DNA of 31,306 bases. Origin: an uncultured Lachnospiraceae bacterium. GTDB lineage: Bacteria; Bacillota; Clostridia; Lachnospirales; Lachnospiraceae. Numbering within the stretch: the first letter of the stretch is position 1; each line of letters starts with the position of its first letter. Where the stretch lies: the NCBI GenBank assembly GCA_910580015.1, contig CAJTVT010000033.1, positions 1-31,306 on the forward strand, in the 5' to 3' direction. Below, piece by piece: positions 1-9,796 of this stretch. A program made the position numbers and the translations under genes. The notes beneath the pieces were generated by a model. The model ran no database searches and had not been told where the DNA came from. It saw nothing but the letters and a program-made list of their open reading frames with translations.

Positions 1-2602
1 TATCTTGCTTTAATTTTTCCACTTGATCCCCATAATGCTCCATAGGTTGACAAATGACTTGAAGACTGTCAAAAGAATACCTGCCTGTATGAGGAAACGT
101 TACCTTGATAGACGTTACAGGATCTTCCCCATATCCTAGATTAATCGTATAATCGTGTCGCCCACAATAAAATTGATACAACGGCGTAAAATATTCCACT
201 GTTTCTGAATTTCCCAAAGAGGAATTTAAGGTAATCGGATGATTTTGTGGTTCCAACCAAAAAATTCGATCCTGAATAATTTTGCGTTTCTCACTATGAG
301 AATACAATTCCCAACGAGTCCGATTATAAAGATTCAAAGGATCTACACTGTCATCCCCAAAATATAATTCATATTCTGAGGATCCATCATAACGAATTCC
401 ATCCAGCACAAAATAAGTCTCGCTATCTGCCAATCCCTGAAACTGTAACGTGATAGAAGCCCCATTCTGCGTGACAACAAACGAATTTCCCTGTTGCGTC
501 ACCTCATTGTTATTGCAAGTAACTGTATAATCCAAGGCCTGGCTGAAAGGCTCCCATTCTTCGTTGACGTCACTATCCTTTACCACTACGGATTGCAGTA
601 ATGCCTCTCGTTTCTTTACACTGTCCAACGCATTCCATTGTTCTTGTGACATGCTGTTCTCATAGGTGTAGGCCAACGGCAGGGTATACTTATTTTGATA
701 AACATCATAATTCGCTGCCGTTTTCGAGATTAGGATATCAGCCGGAACTCCAAGCTCCTCTGTGCCTAATTCCTTTTTTAACTCTTCAAGGGCCTCCTGA
801 GTGACAGTCTCCTTGATATTCATGGTACTGGCATAAGTAAATCCATAAGGAATCGTAGAAGTAGTTCCCATTGGCACCACATAATAGCGCACTGCTGCAA
901 GAGAAGTCAGTGCCGTACATCCATCATAATTAAGCCAATTATACGAAAAGCTCCGATTTGTCCCCAACTGACTGCGAAATTCTGCTGCATAAGGATTTGA
1001 GAGCGACCAATAATATTCTGTGGAAGAAATCCCTGCCATCATATCCGCATTATGCGTCAGTCCTTGACCAGAATATCGGAAAAATTCTTCTACCCCCTGA
1101 ACCGCTGCTGTATTTCGAACCGCTTCTGACTCTGTCAAATCCATCTGAGATATCTTATCCACCTGACAACTTTCTGAGACATAATCTCCAGCGGATGGTG
1201 CATACAACCAAAAACTGTGATTAAAAATACTGCAAAGTGTGACAGCCAACACCAACGCTTGACGACGGCGAATAGAGACAATAAATTCTCCCGTCGGAAA
1301 CAGTAAAATTAACGCTGCAAATAAAAATACCAAGGAAGCCATCACCACTCTCGTTCGAGAATACTCCAACAAAAAACAAACAGAGGAATATAGAATCGTA
1401 CAGATAAAAAGATACTTGGCCTCTTTCCCAGAAAGCTTCATCAACTCAGGCCACATGGCTGTCAAAATATAGGCACATAACATTGCAAATCCCCAACTCC
1501 AACGATTTGTGATATAACCAAATCCATTCAGTGCCTGTCCAAAAAAAGGAAACAACATGATAACCACACCAATGACCACAAACACTTTCAGTGCTGTATA
1601 CTGTTTTTTCTTCCGAAACAGCAAAAATAAAGCGATAAGTGTTGTCACAGAATACCCCATATACAGCCAATAAGAACCTCCCACAGAGAGAAGAATTCCC
1701 GGAAGTTTACTATAATAACTCAATGGATATAACAAACGTGTCCCATATTCTGCTGACATACGGCTGCTTGCCAGAAAAATTGTCAAAACTGGGAGTAGCA
1801 CAATTGCCGACATCAATACACCCAGAATGGAAGATAAACTGATGTGAAGCAGCGGCTTTACCATCTTTGCAGGTTCTTTTCTATATAATGATATCAATCG
1901 TACCACCACATAAACCACAACCAATATCACCAACATATAAAAGAAATAAAAATTACTGATTGCTGACAAGAAAACTGCCACTGCCAAAATCAATGGCCGT
2001 TTCTTGCGAAGAATTTGTTCCACACCAATCAATAACAATGGGAGATACACCATGGGATTCAGAAAATAAGGGTGTCTTGCTGCATTTATCAATCCCCAGG
2101 TACAAAACGCATACGTAAATGTTCCTGCCAATACACCAAATCTGTTCTTATGGCCAGTCTGAAAACAAAAGATCGAGAAAAAAAGCCCTGCCAAATACAG
2201 TCTCAGCACAATCAAAACATCATATAAGATCCACGTGTACTTCACTGGAACAAAGACAGAAAGCAGGTTTAAGGGATCCCCGATGACATAATAGTGAAGC
2301 GATGTTAAAATATCACTGCCCTCCCCAATATTAAAATCCCATGTGGGAATGATCAATCTATGACTCTCCAACAGAGTTTTCCCAATGGAACGCAGATACC
2401 TTCCATAGTAAACCAAGGCTTTGTAGTGTTGATCCCATCCATCACTATTCCATACAAATGTGCTCCCTGACACAAAATGCCAACTAAAAACCAACAGACA
2501 AAGCAGGAAAAAAACACCTGTGTAAGCCAGAAAAAACTGTTTCTTTCCACTGAATCTTGCCCATCGTTGCCTAACTTTTCGAAATCCATTTTGTAACTCC
2601 AT
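1..2602 (-). CDS. YfhO-family integral membrane protein (3' end beyond window)
   Basis: The frame is open from an ATG at 2602 to the left edge (867 codons) and has no stop, so the C-terminus is missing. An ATGAGG ribosome site sits 7 bases before the start. The N-terminal half has many hydrophobic segments. Characteristic YfhO stretches are SDGWDQHY (about residues 53-60), GEGSDILTSLHYYVIGDP (about 93-110) and NGFGYITNRW (about 360-370). The C-terminal part is a large, mostly soluble, probably extracytoplasmic region. In Bacillus subtilis YfhO works with the glycosyltransferase CsbB in lipoteichoic acid glycosylation, so a GT-C-like role in cell-envelope glycosylation is a reasonable inference, but the substrate is unknown. 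It lies downstream of nifJ, separated by a hairpin terminator, so it is probably transcribed separately, although no clear promoter is visible. Confidence 0.85.
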   Translation of the reverse strand, partial: MELQNGFRKVRQRWARFSGKKQFFLAYTGVFFLLCLLVFSWHFVSGSTFVWNSDGWDQHYKALVYYGRYLRSIGKTLLESHRLIIPTWDFNIGEGSDILTSLHYYVIGDPLNLLSVFVPVKYTWILYDVLIVLRLYLAGLFFSIFCFQTGHKNRFGVLAGTFTYAFCTWGLINAARHPYFLNPMVYLPLLLIGVEQILRKKRPLILAVAVFLSAISNFYFFYMLVILVVVYVVVRLISLYRKEPAKMVKPLLHISLSSILGVLMSAIVLLPVLTIFLASSRMSAEYGTRLLYPLSYYSKLPGILLSVGGSYWLYMGYSVTTLIALFLLFRKKKQYTALKVFVVIGVVIMLFPFFGQALNGFGYITNRWSWGFAMLCAYILTAMWPELMKLSGKEAKYLFICTILYSSVCFLLEYSRTRVVMASLVFLFAALILLFPTGEFIVSIRRRQALVLAVTLCSIFNHSFWLYAPSAGDYVSESCQVDKISQMDLTESEAVRNTAAVQGVEEFFRYSGQGLTHNADMMAGISSTEYYWSLSNPYAAEFRSQLGTNRSFSYNWLNYDGCTALTSLAAVRYYVVPMGTTSTIPYGFTYASTMNIKETVTQEALEELKKELGTEELGVPADILISKTAANYDVYQNKYTLPLAYTYENSMSQEQWNALDSVKKREALLQSVVVKDSDVNEEWEPFSQALDYTVTCNNNEVTQQGNSFVVTQNGASITLQFQGLADSETYFVLDGIRYDGSSEYELYFGDDSVDPLNLYNRTRWELYSHSEKRKIIQDRIFWLEPQNHPITLNSSLGNSETVEYFTPLYQFYCGRHDYTINLGYGEDPVTSIKVTFPHTGRYSFDSLQVICQPMEHYGDQVEKLKQD

Positions 2603-2652
2603 AACGATACCTCATACCAAATTTCTGTCTCATTTTTGTACCATAAATAACA

Positions 2653-2687
2653 GAGGAAAGAACCTCGCTATGCGAGATTCTTTCCTC
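2653..2687 (-). terminator. Hairpin terminator downstream of nifJ
   Basis: A 16-bp inverted repeat with one mismatch (arms 2653-2668 and 2672-2687, 3-nt loop) lies 27 bases after the nifJ stop. Only a weak T-rich stretch follows on the minus strand. It probably ends nifJ transcripts and insulates the YfhO gene. Confidence 0.7.
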
Positions 2688-2714
2688 CTCAAAATACGCA
2701 CTGATCTACTTGTC

Positions 2715-5700
2715 CTATTTCTCTCCGTACAGTGTAACCAGCTTGTTCAAATACTCATAACGCTCTTTTGCATGTTCTTCAGAAACTGCAAACAACTCTT
2801 CTGCTCTCTCAGGATTAAATCTTGCAAGTGCATTGTAACGTACTTCGCCGTTCAAGAATGCCTTGTAATCTCCGGTAGGAGCCTTGCTGTCTAAGGAGAA
2901 CGCTGCCTTGCCTTCCTTCTTTAACTGTGGATTGAAACGGAAGTTATGCCAATAACCAGCCTCAACTGCGTTCTTCTCCTCAGTCTGAGCCTTACTCATA
3001 CCAACCTTGATACCATGGTTGATACATGGAGCGTAAGCAATAATCAAAGATGGTCCTGGATATGCCTCTGCCTCTGCGATTGCCTTAATACACTGGTTGT
3101 AATCAGCACCCATTGCAATCTGTGCCACATATACATAACCATAACTCATTGCGATAGAAGCCAGATCTTTCTTCTTCACTTCTTTTCCGCCTGCTGCGAA
3201 CTGTGCAATTGCTCCAGTAGGAGTAGCCTTGGAAGACTGTCCACCTGTATTGGAATATACCTCGGTATCAAATACCATAACATTGACATCCTGTCCACTT
3301 GCCAGAACATGATCAACGCCGCCAAATCCAATATCATATGCCCATCCGTCACCACCGAAGATCCATTGGGATTTCTTAGCCAGGAAGTCTTTTTCAGCCA
3401 AAATCTCTTTGGAAGCATCACATCCGCAAGCCTCTAAAGCTGCAACCAACTTGTCTGTTGCATTTCCATTCAATGCACCAACACCGTAAGTATCTAACCA
3501 TTCTTTTCCTGCTGCTGCAACATCTGCGTTCTTGCCGTCTGCAACGAGAGCTTCTACCTTACTCTTAAGTTTGCCTCTGATAGCCTTCTGAGCAAGCAAC
3601 ATACCATAACCAAACTCAGCCGCATCCTCAAACAAGGAGTTAGACCATGCTGGTCCCTGACCTCTTTCATTTACCGTGTATGGTGTAGAAGGTGAGGAGT
3701 TACCCCAGATAGAGGAACATCCGGTTGCATTGGCAATATACATTCTGTCACCAAACAACTGGGTAATCAACTTCGCATAAGGTGTCTCACCACATCCACC
3801 GCAAGCTCCAGAGAACTCAAGCAATGGCTGTTTAAACTGAGAACCTTTCACGGTAGTCTCTTTGAACTTCTCTACAACATCGATCTTCTTCTCTACAGTC
3901 AGACCATAGTCAAAGAATGCCTGCTCTCCCACATTTGCTTCGCAGTTCTGCATAGTAAGAGCTTTCTCGCCCTTCTTACCAGGACATACATTTGCACAGG
4001 AGCCACATCCAGTACAGTCAAGTGCAGAAATTGTCATGCTGAACTTGTAATCTGCCATGCCTGTCATTGGCAGTGTCTGCATTCCTTCTGGAGCATTGGA
4101 AGCCTCTGCTTCTGTCAAAGCTACTGGACGAATAACTGCATGAGGACATACATAGGAACAGATGTTACACTGAATACAATTTTCTGGATTCCATACTGGA
4201 ACATCAACTGCAATACCACGCTTCTCATATGCAGCAGAACCAGAAGGAGTCTGTCCATTTTCATATTTCTTTACTACAGATACGGGAATCTTATTTCCTT
4301 CCTGTCCATTTACTGGAATTTGAATGTCATTTACAAAATCAACAACATCCTGTCTGTTTCCAGTTGCAACCTTTGCAAAGCTCTCATCCTGAGCATCCTT
4401 CCAACTTGCAGGAACCTCAATCTTAACCACTCCAGTTGCACCAGCATCGATTGCATCATAATTCATCTGTACAATCTTGTCACCCTTCTTGCCGTAGGTT
4501 GCCTTTGCAGCAGCCTTCATCAGCTCAATAGCTCTCTCTTCCGGAATGATGGCTGCCAGTTTGAAGAATGCAGACTGAAGCACTGTGTTGATACGTCCGC
4601 CAAGTCCAATCTCTTTACCGATCTTGATACCATCGATGGTATAGAACTGAATGTCATTCTCTGCAATATATCTCTTCACCTGTCCAGGTAAGTGATTCTC
4701 TAACTCTTCTGGTGACCAGGAGCAGTTCAGAAGGAATGTTCCGCCTGGTACAAGTTCCTGAACCATATTGTACTTACGCACATAAGCTGGATTGTGACAT
4801 GCCACAAAATTCGCTTGCTTAATCAAATATGTGGACTTGATCGCTTTCTTACCGAAACGCAGGTGGGACATGGTAACACCACCAGATTTCTTGGAGTCAT
4901 AGTCAAAATATGCCTGTGCATACATGTCTGTGTTATCTCCGATAATCTTGATAGAGTTCTTGTTTGCACCAACAGTACCGTCAGCACCAAGTCCCCAGAA
5001 TTTACAATTGATGGTTCCTTCTGGTGTGGTTACTGGGTCTTCCTTCACTTCCAAAGAAAGGTTGGTTACATCGTCATAAATACCGATGGTGAACTCGCTC
5101 TTTTCGGTGTTATTGTAAACAGCGATAATCTGTCCTGGCGTTGTGTCCTTGGAACCCAAACCATAACGTCCACTTGTTATCTGAACAGATTCGAACTTTG
5201 TTCCCTTCAGTGCAGCTACAACATCCAGATATAATGGCTCTCCAAGGGATCCTGGCTCTTTTGTTCTATCTAATACAGCGATCAGTTTTGCAGTCTCAGG
5301 AATTGCAGCTACAAAAGCTTCCTTGCTGAATGGTCTGTAAAGGCGAACCTTTACCACACCAACCTTCTGGCCCTTTGCCATCAAATAGTCGATCGTCTCA
5401 TCGATGGTATCACATACAGAACCCATCGCAATGATAACCTTCTCAGCATCTGCTGCACCATAATAGTTGAACAGCTTATAATCAGTTCCAAGCTTTTCAT
5501 TTACCTTGTCCATATATTTCTGAACAATCGCAGGCATTGCATCATAGGTGGAGTTGCAAGACTCTCTAGTCTGGAAGAAAATATCTGGATTCTGCGCGGA
5601 ACCATCCAGACGTGGATGATTTGGATTCAGCGCCCCCTTACGGAAACCGTCAATGGCATCCATGCTTACCATGTCTTTCAGATCTTCATAATCCCATGTC

Positions 5701-6251
5701 TCGATTTTCTGGATCTCATGAGAGGTACGGAATCCGTCAAAGAAATTGATAAATGGAAGGTGTCCCTCTAAAGCTGCACAATGTGCAACTGGAGTCAAGT
5801 CCATAACCTCCTGTACAGAAGACTCACAGAGCATAGCTGCACCTGTCTGACGGCAGGCATATACATCGGAATGGTCACCAAAAATGTTCAATGCGTGGCT
5901 TGCCACACAACGTGCGGAAACATTGAATACACCCGGAAGACCTTCACCAGCGATTTTGTAAAGGTTCGGGATCATCAGCAGCAATCCCTGGGATGCGGTA
6001 TAAGTAGTAGTCAACGCACCTGCTGCCAAAGAACCGTGCACAGTACCTGCTGCACCTGCCTCAGACTGCATTTCTGTAACCTGAACAGTCTGTCCGAAAA
6101 TGTTCTTTCTTCCCTGAGTTGCCCATTCATCTGTAGCTTCTGCCATAACAGATGAAGGTGTGATCGGGTAGATAGCTGCAACATCTGTAAATGCATAAGA
6201 AGCATGAGCTGCTGCATGATTGCCATCCATGGTTTTCATAGATCTTTTCAT
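2715..6251 (-). CDS. nifJ: Pyruvate:ferredoxin (flavodoxin) oxidoreductase
   Basis: This cytoplasmic, single-chain enzyme of 1178 aa (usual length for NifJ/POR) oxidatively decarboxylates pyruvate to acetyl-CoA, CO2 and reduced ferredoxin, the central step of anaerobic fermentation. The N-terminal pyruvate-binding domain carries YPITPSS (residues 28-34). Two 4Fe-4S clusters are encoded by CIQCNICSYVCP (about 690) and CTGCGSCANVCP (about 744). The C-terminal thiamine-diphosphate domain has GACGGCGETPYAKL (about 811) and GGDGWAYDIGFGG (about 966). The start was set at the ATG at 6251 because an AGGAGGAG ribosome site (6258-6265) lies just upstream; the frame stays open a further 32 codons upstream, but without family similarity. 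It is monocistronic in appearance, with its own promoter and a terminator. Confidence 0.97.
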   Translation of the reverse strand: MKRSMKTMDGNHAAAHASYAFTDVAAIYPITPSSVMAEATDEWATQGRKNIFGQTVQVTEMQSEAGAAGTVHGSLAAGALTTTYTASQGLLLMIPNLYKIAGEGLPGVFNVSARCVASHALNIFGDHSDVYACRQTGAAMLCESSVQEVMDLTPVAHCAALEGHLPFINFFDGFRTSHEIQKIETWDYEDLKDMVSMDAIDGFRKGALNPNHPRLDGSAQNPDIFFQTRESCNSTYDAMPAIVQKYMDKVNEKLGTDYKLFNYYGAADAEKVIIAMGSVCDTIDETIDYLMAKGQKVGVVKVRLYRPFSKEAFVAAIPETAKLIAVLDRTKEPGSLGEPLYLDVVAALKGTKFESVQITSGRYGLGSKDTTPGQIIAVYNNTEKSEFTIGIYDDVTNLSLEVKEDPVTTPEGTINCKFWGLGADGTVGANKNSIKIIGDNTDMYAQAYFDYDSKKSGGVTMSHLRFGKKAIKSTYLIKQANFVACHNPAYVRKYNMVQELVPGGTFLLNCSWSPEELENHLPGQVKRYIAENDIQFYTIDGIKIGKEIGLGGRINTVLQSAFFKLAAIIPEERAIELMKAAAKATYGKKGDKIVQMNYDAIDAGATGVVKIEVPASWKDAQDESFAKVATGNRQDVVDFVNDIQIPVNGQEGNKIPVSVVKKYENGQTPSGSAAYEKRGIAVDVPVWNPENCIQCNICSYVCPHAVIRPVALTEAEASNAPEGMQTLPMTGMADYKFSMTISALDCTGCGSCANVCPGKKGEKALTMQNCEANVGEQAFFDYGLTVEKKIDVVEKFKETTVKGSQFKQPLLEFSGACGGCGETPYAKLITQLFGDRMYIANATGCSSIWGNSSPSTPYTVNERGQGPAWSNSLFEDAAEFGYGMLLAQKAIRGKLKSKVEALVADGKNADVAAAGKEWLDTYGVGALNGNATDKLVAALEACGCDASKEILAEKDFLAKKSQWIFGGDGWAYDIGFGGVDHVLASGQDVNVMVFDTEVYSNTGGQSSKATPTGAIAQFAAGGKEVKKKDLASIAMSYGYVYVAQIAMGADYNQCIKAIAEAEAYPGPSLIIAYAPCINHGIKVGMSKAQTEEKNAVEAGYWHNFRFNPQLKKEGKAAFSLDSKAPTGDYKAFLNGEVRYNALARFNPERAEELFAVSEEHAKERYEYLNKLVTLYGEK

Positions 6252-6321
6252 TACATTCTCCTCCTGTTTAAAATTAAGCACACCGCTCAAATATGGAAAC
6301 GGACATGCTGATTTTCTTTCT

Positions 6322-6350
6322 ATTATACTATAATAATTATGACGCAAAAA
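6322..6350 (-). promoter_or_regulatory. Putative sigma-A promoter of nifJ
   Basis: On the minus strand there is a perfect -10 box TATAAT (6322-6327) and a weak -35 TTTTTG (6345-6350) with 17-bp spacing. It lies about 70 bases before the nifJ start, between the end of the GGDEF/EAL gene and nifJ. Confidence 0.6.
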
Positions 6351-6366
6351 ATCAATAGTTTTCGCT

Positions 6367-9300
6367 TCATTTCATGTATTTTTCTTGAAACACCTCAATG
6401 GGAAGCGGACGTTCAAACAAAAAGCCTTGTCCATACCGGAATCCACAGTTTACAAGAAACTCTCTCTGCTCCTCTGTCTCAATTCCCTCAAAGATTACCT
6501 CCTCTTTTACACTCCTTATCAGGCTTCCCATGTTTCGAATAAATTCTTCCTCATTTCTGCGGTTTTCCCGATTCAAAAAGCTCCTGTCAATCTTCACAAT
6601 ATCTGCCGGAATATCAAGAAGCATTCCCAGAGAAGAATACCCTGTTCCAAAATCATCTATTGCCACGCGAAATCCTGCCTCCCGCAGCATCTGAACCTCT
6701 GATTTTACCAAATCATAGCCAAGTACAAACAAGCTCTCGGTAATCTCAATCTCAATTTGCCCTGGATCAATCTGATACTGTTTTGTCAGCTTCACAATAC
6801 GATTATAAATCCCATCCTTCTCAAAATGACTTCTTGAAAAATTCACAGAAATTACAGGAATCCATTTTCTTTCCTTCTGCCATCGTTTCATATACATTAA
6901 AATCTGCTCATACATATAAAAATCCAATTCCACAATGTAACCAGACTTTTCAAGAATCGGGATAAACACCCCTGGTGGCTCTAAACTTCCATCCTGTTTT
7001 TGCAGACGAACCAAGGCTTCTCCGCCAAAAAGTTCAAATTTGGATAACAAAAATTTCGGCTGAATATAAACTTGAAACCTGCCATTCACAAGATTATCTT
7101 GGAACTGGGACAACACTTCCTTCTCCTTCTCCCGCTGTTTACGCATTCTGCTCTCATAGACTCTGCAATACTCTGTACCGCCTTTCATGCTCTTTCTGGC
7201 AATGTTGGCATTCTCAATGGCACCCTCCAAATTCTCTTCTCGGTCACTCAAATAATAAATACCTGCTGAAAGCCTTAGATTACAGGAAGGATAAATTTCC
7301 CTCTGTTGACTTGAAAATCCCATACTGGTTTCCTTCACATATTTTAGAATCTTCTCTCTATCATCATCCCAGATCATCGTGACAAATAAATCTGAATAAA
7401 GCCTGCTGGAAATTTTATTGGTGCCGCTTCGAATCCGTTCCGCAAAATCTTTTAAAATCTTATTTCCCGCTTCATGGCCAAAGTTCTCATTAATGTATGA
7501 AAAATCATTGATATCCGTATAGACGATAGCATACTGTAGAGCATCGCTCCCATTTCGAAGCTCCTGTTTTACCTTCCGCTTAAACACATCTTCAATGTAA
7601 AGCCCTGTCAGCATATCTCGGTGTTTTAGATGACGAATCGCCTTCTGATCCTCCTCACGCTGAACACGCAGCGCTACAAACACAGACAACAACTTTGAAA
7701 GTTCTAAAAACGTCTCTTTTTCAAAGTCTGTCCAATGCCTCGGTTTCTCCAAATCACAGAAGGTCACAAACCCTTCTCCCAGTTCATCATACGAAAAACT
7801 ACAGTTTATAATGGCACGCATCCGCCGTTCTTGAAAGATCTTGCGATCCGATTCTGATACTTTCTCATCCCCTAGACAGTCATCCAAATAGGACAATCCC
7901 CACTCGTCAAATCCGCTCAAAAATCCATCCCAATCCTCATATTTATCCACATATTCTGGCTTGGTAAGAATTCCATTCTCCCTGGTCCAGCAATTGGTCT
8001 GAATCAGTTCCTTTTTCTCCCTGTCACACTCTAGTACGGCAACCCTGCCCAAATGATACTGTCTTCCAATTCGTTCCATTAAAATATTCAAGGAATCATT
8101 CAAATCCTTGGCATGGGATAAAAGAGAAAATGCTTCAGAGAGAAAATCCATATCCTGCATCTTACCCGCCTTATATTGGCTATCCCGCACCTCAATCCTG
8201 CTTGCCTTTCGTATTTTCCACAAAGGATCCATTCCCTCTGCCATTCGATACTGATTTTTTCCAGCTTCCTTAGCCTGATACATGGCCATATCAGCTTTGG
8301 AAAACAAAGCATTATAGCTCTCCTTCATAGCTCCATATAGAGCCACGCCCACACTGCAGCTTACCTGTATTTCTTCACCATCTCTTCCATGATACACTTG
8401 CTTCGTAGACTTGCAGATTTTTTCTGCTTTCATCTGGGCCTGATAGAAATCCGTATGTTTCATAAATACTATAAATTCATCGCCGCCCATTCTTCCAACC
8501 ACATCGGTTCCTCGGAACAATTCCTGTATTTTCTTCGCCACATTGATAAGAACATTATCTCCAAACAGATGGCCAAGCGTATCATTGACACACTTAAAAT
8601 TATCCACATCAATGAGAAACAACGCATGAGTTCCATGTATATTTTCTTTGAGAAATGCCTCGATTTCCGACTTGGCAGTGGACTTGTTCAGGAGTCCTGT
8701 AAGATCATCCTGTTTCAGCCTCTGTTGCATCTCATCCTGAAACTGCTTCTCTCTGGTAATATCTTCAGTACGTCCTAAAATTCTCAGAATTTTTCCATCT
8801 TCTCCAGGTACACTCTTATAAATAGTTCTGTGCCAGGCATAGACTGGATCGTCCTCCGAATTTGCAACATTCACTCTATATTCCAACATTCCTTTTTCTT
8901 CCTCTTTGGAAGCTCGCCTTAGCATTTTGACAAATTCTTCCTGATCTTCCCGATACAAGATCTGCCCTAATTCATCCACTGGAATAAAAAAATCCCTGCC
9001 TGTCTGGTCTGCCAGCATAATATTTGATCGAGAGGAAATAAAAATTGCCTTGGCATTCACATCAAACTCAAAGGGAAATTCTTGGTTAATCTCCTCCACT
9101 AATTTATACCGTTCGGTCTGAAGATACAATTCTGTTTCCATCCGTTTGCGCTTATGGATATCCCAACTTGATATCAGAAAGTAAGGTTCCGCACTTTGAT
9201 GGTAAAATAGACGCACATTCACTGCAATCCATTGAAGCTTCCCATCCTTTCCACAAATACGAATATCACACTGTTCCACTTGTTCTGTATGAAGCAGATC

Positions 9301-9615
9301 CTTTAGCAACTTCTCCAGCTCCTTACAATCCTCCTCATACACCACATCTGAAAAATTGTTGGGCAGCTCTCTTATCTCCTCCTTACCATATCCGATTGTC
9401 CGAAAAAACTCTTCGTTTCCATATACCAAATTCCATTTTGAAATCCCCTGAAGCACAGCACAACCTGTGGGAAGATTCATCATCATTCGATTCAAATGGC
9501 TTGCCCGTTCCTCCAACTGCCTCTGCTTTTTCTGTTTCTCTTTTTCTATCTGAAGTTCCAATTTTTGTTCCTCTGCCTGTCGGGAAAAAGCTTCCCGCTT
9601 TTTCTGTTCATCCAT
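6367..9615 (-). CDS. PAS-GGDEF-GAF-like-GGDEF(degenerate)-EAL cyclic-di-GMP signalling protein
   Basis: A 1082-aa protein without a clear membrane segment. It starts with a charged coiled coil (about 1-40), then two PAS-like folds (about 40-155 and 165-290). The first diguanylate cyclase domain has an intact GGDEF (about residue 377, in RMGGDEFIVF). A GAF-like segment (about 470-620) follows. A second GGDEF-like domain has the signature eroded to YSDLF (about 740), so it is probably not catalytic. The EAL phosphodiesterase domain keeps GGEALVRL (E at about 866), the EITES glutamate, IDDFGTGYSS, VKID, and EGIETEEQ, so it should be able to hydrolyse c-di-GMP. It could make or break c-di-GMP in response to a ligand sensed by PAS or GAF. 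The start is ATG at 9615; a TTG 7 codons upstream (9636), preceded by AGGAAGAGG, is a real alternative. Confidence 0.93.
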   Translation of the reverse strand: MDEQKKREAFSRQAEEQKLELQIEKEKQKKQRQLEERASHLNRMMMNLPTGCAVLQGISKWNLVYGNEEFFRTIGYGKEEIRELPNNFSDVVYEEDCKELEKLLKDLLHTEQVEQCDIRICGKDGKLQWIAVNVRLFYHQSAEPYFLISSWDIHKRKRMETELYLQTERYKLVEEINQEFPFEFDVNAKAIFISSRSNIMLADQTGRDFFIPVDELGQILYREDQEEFVKMLRRASKEEEKGMLEYRVNVANSEDDPVYAWHRTIYKSVPGEDGKILRILGRTEDITREKQFQDEMQQRLKQDDLTGLLNKSTAKSEIEAFLKENIHGTHALFLIDVDNFKCVNDTLGHLFGDNVLINVAKKIQELFRGTDVVGRMGGDEFIVFMKHTDFYQAQMKAEKICKSTKQVYHGRDGEEIQVSCSVGVALYGAMKESYNALFSKADMAMYQAKEAGKNQYRMAEGMDPLWKIRKASRIEVRDSQYKAGKMQDMDFLSEAFSLLSHAKDLNDSLNILMERIGRQYHLGRVAVLECDREKKELIQTNCWTRENGILTKPEYVDKYEDWDGFLSGFDEWGLSYLDDCLGDEKVSESDRKIFQERRMRAIINCSFSYDELGEGFVTFCDLEKPRHWTDFEKETFLELSKLLSVFVALRVQREEDQKAIRHLKHRDMLTGLYIEDVFKRKVKQELRNGSDALQYAIVYTDINDFSYINENFGHEAGNKILKDFAERIRSGTNKISSRLYSDLFVTMIWDDDREKILKYVKETSMGFSSQQREIYPSCNLRLSAGIYYLSDREENLEGAIENANIARKSMKGGTEYCRVYESRMRKQREKEKEVLSQFQDNLVNGRFQVYIQPKFLLSKFELFGGEALVRLQKQDGSLEPPGVFIPILEKSGYIVELDFYMYEQILMYMKRWQKERKWIPVISVNFSRSHFEKDGIYNRIVKLTKQYQIDPGQIEIEITESLFVLGYDLVKSEVQMLREAGFRVAIDDFGTGYSSLGMLLDIPADIVKIDRSFLNRENRRNEEEFIRNMGSLIRSVKEEVIFEGIETEEQREFLVNCGFRYGQGFLFERPLPIEVFQEKYMK

Positions 9616-9695
9616 GAAAATGACCCCGCTTTTCAATTTCCTCTTCCTGTCAATAATTCTATCAAAACTTTACCATTTCTATTTTACTATCTCCA

Positions 9696-9724
9696 ATCAT
9701 AGCAAATTTTTCCTTTATTTTCAA
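9696..9724 (-). promoter_or_regulatory. Putative promoter of the GGDEF/EAL gene
   Basis: On the minus strand TTGAAA (9719-9724) and TATGAT (9696-9701) are separated by 17 bp, about 80 bases before the gene. It faces away from the ABC-F promoter in the same intergenic region. Confidence 0.65.
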
Positions 9725-9733
9725 CAAAACTTC

Positions 9734-9761
9734 TTGCAAAATGGTAGAATTAAGGTATACT
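9734..9761 (+). promoter_or_regulatory. Putative promoter of the ABC-F gene
   Basis: TTGCAA (9734-9739) and TATACT (9756-9761) are separated by 16 bp, 35 bases before the ABC-F start. The -35 regions of this and the divergent promoter are only about 10 bp apart. Confidence 0.55.
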
Positions 9762-9796
9762 TAGAATGAAAATTTGACGCAGAAAGGTATAATGTA

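Noticed and set aside
2946..3437. Plus-strand open frame of 163 codons opposite nifJ
   Set aside because: It lies fully inside nifJ on the other strand, has no ribosome site and no family features; several similar frames opposite nifJ, glgP and ileS were left out for the same reason.
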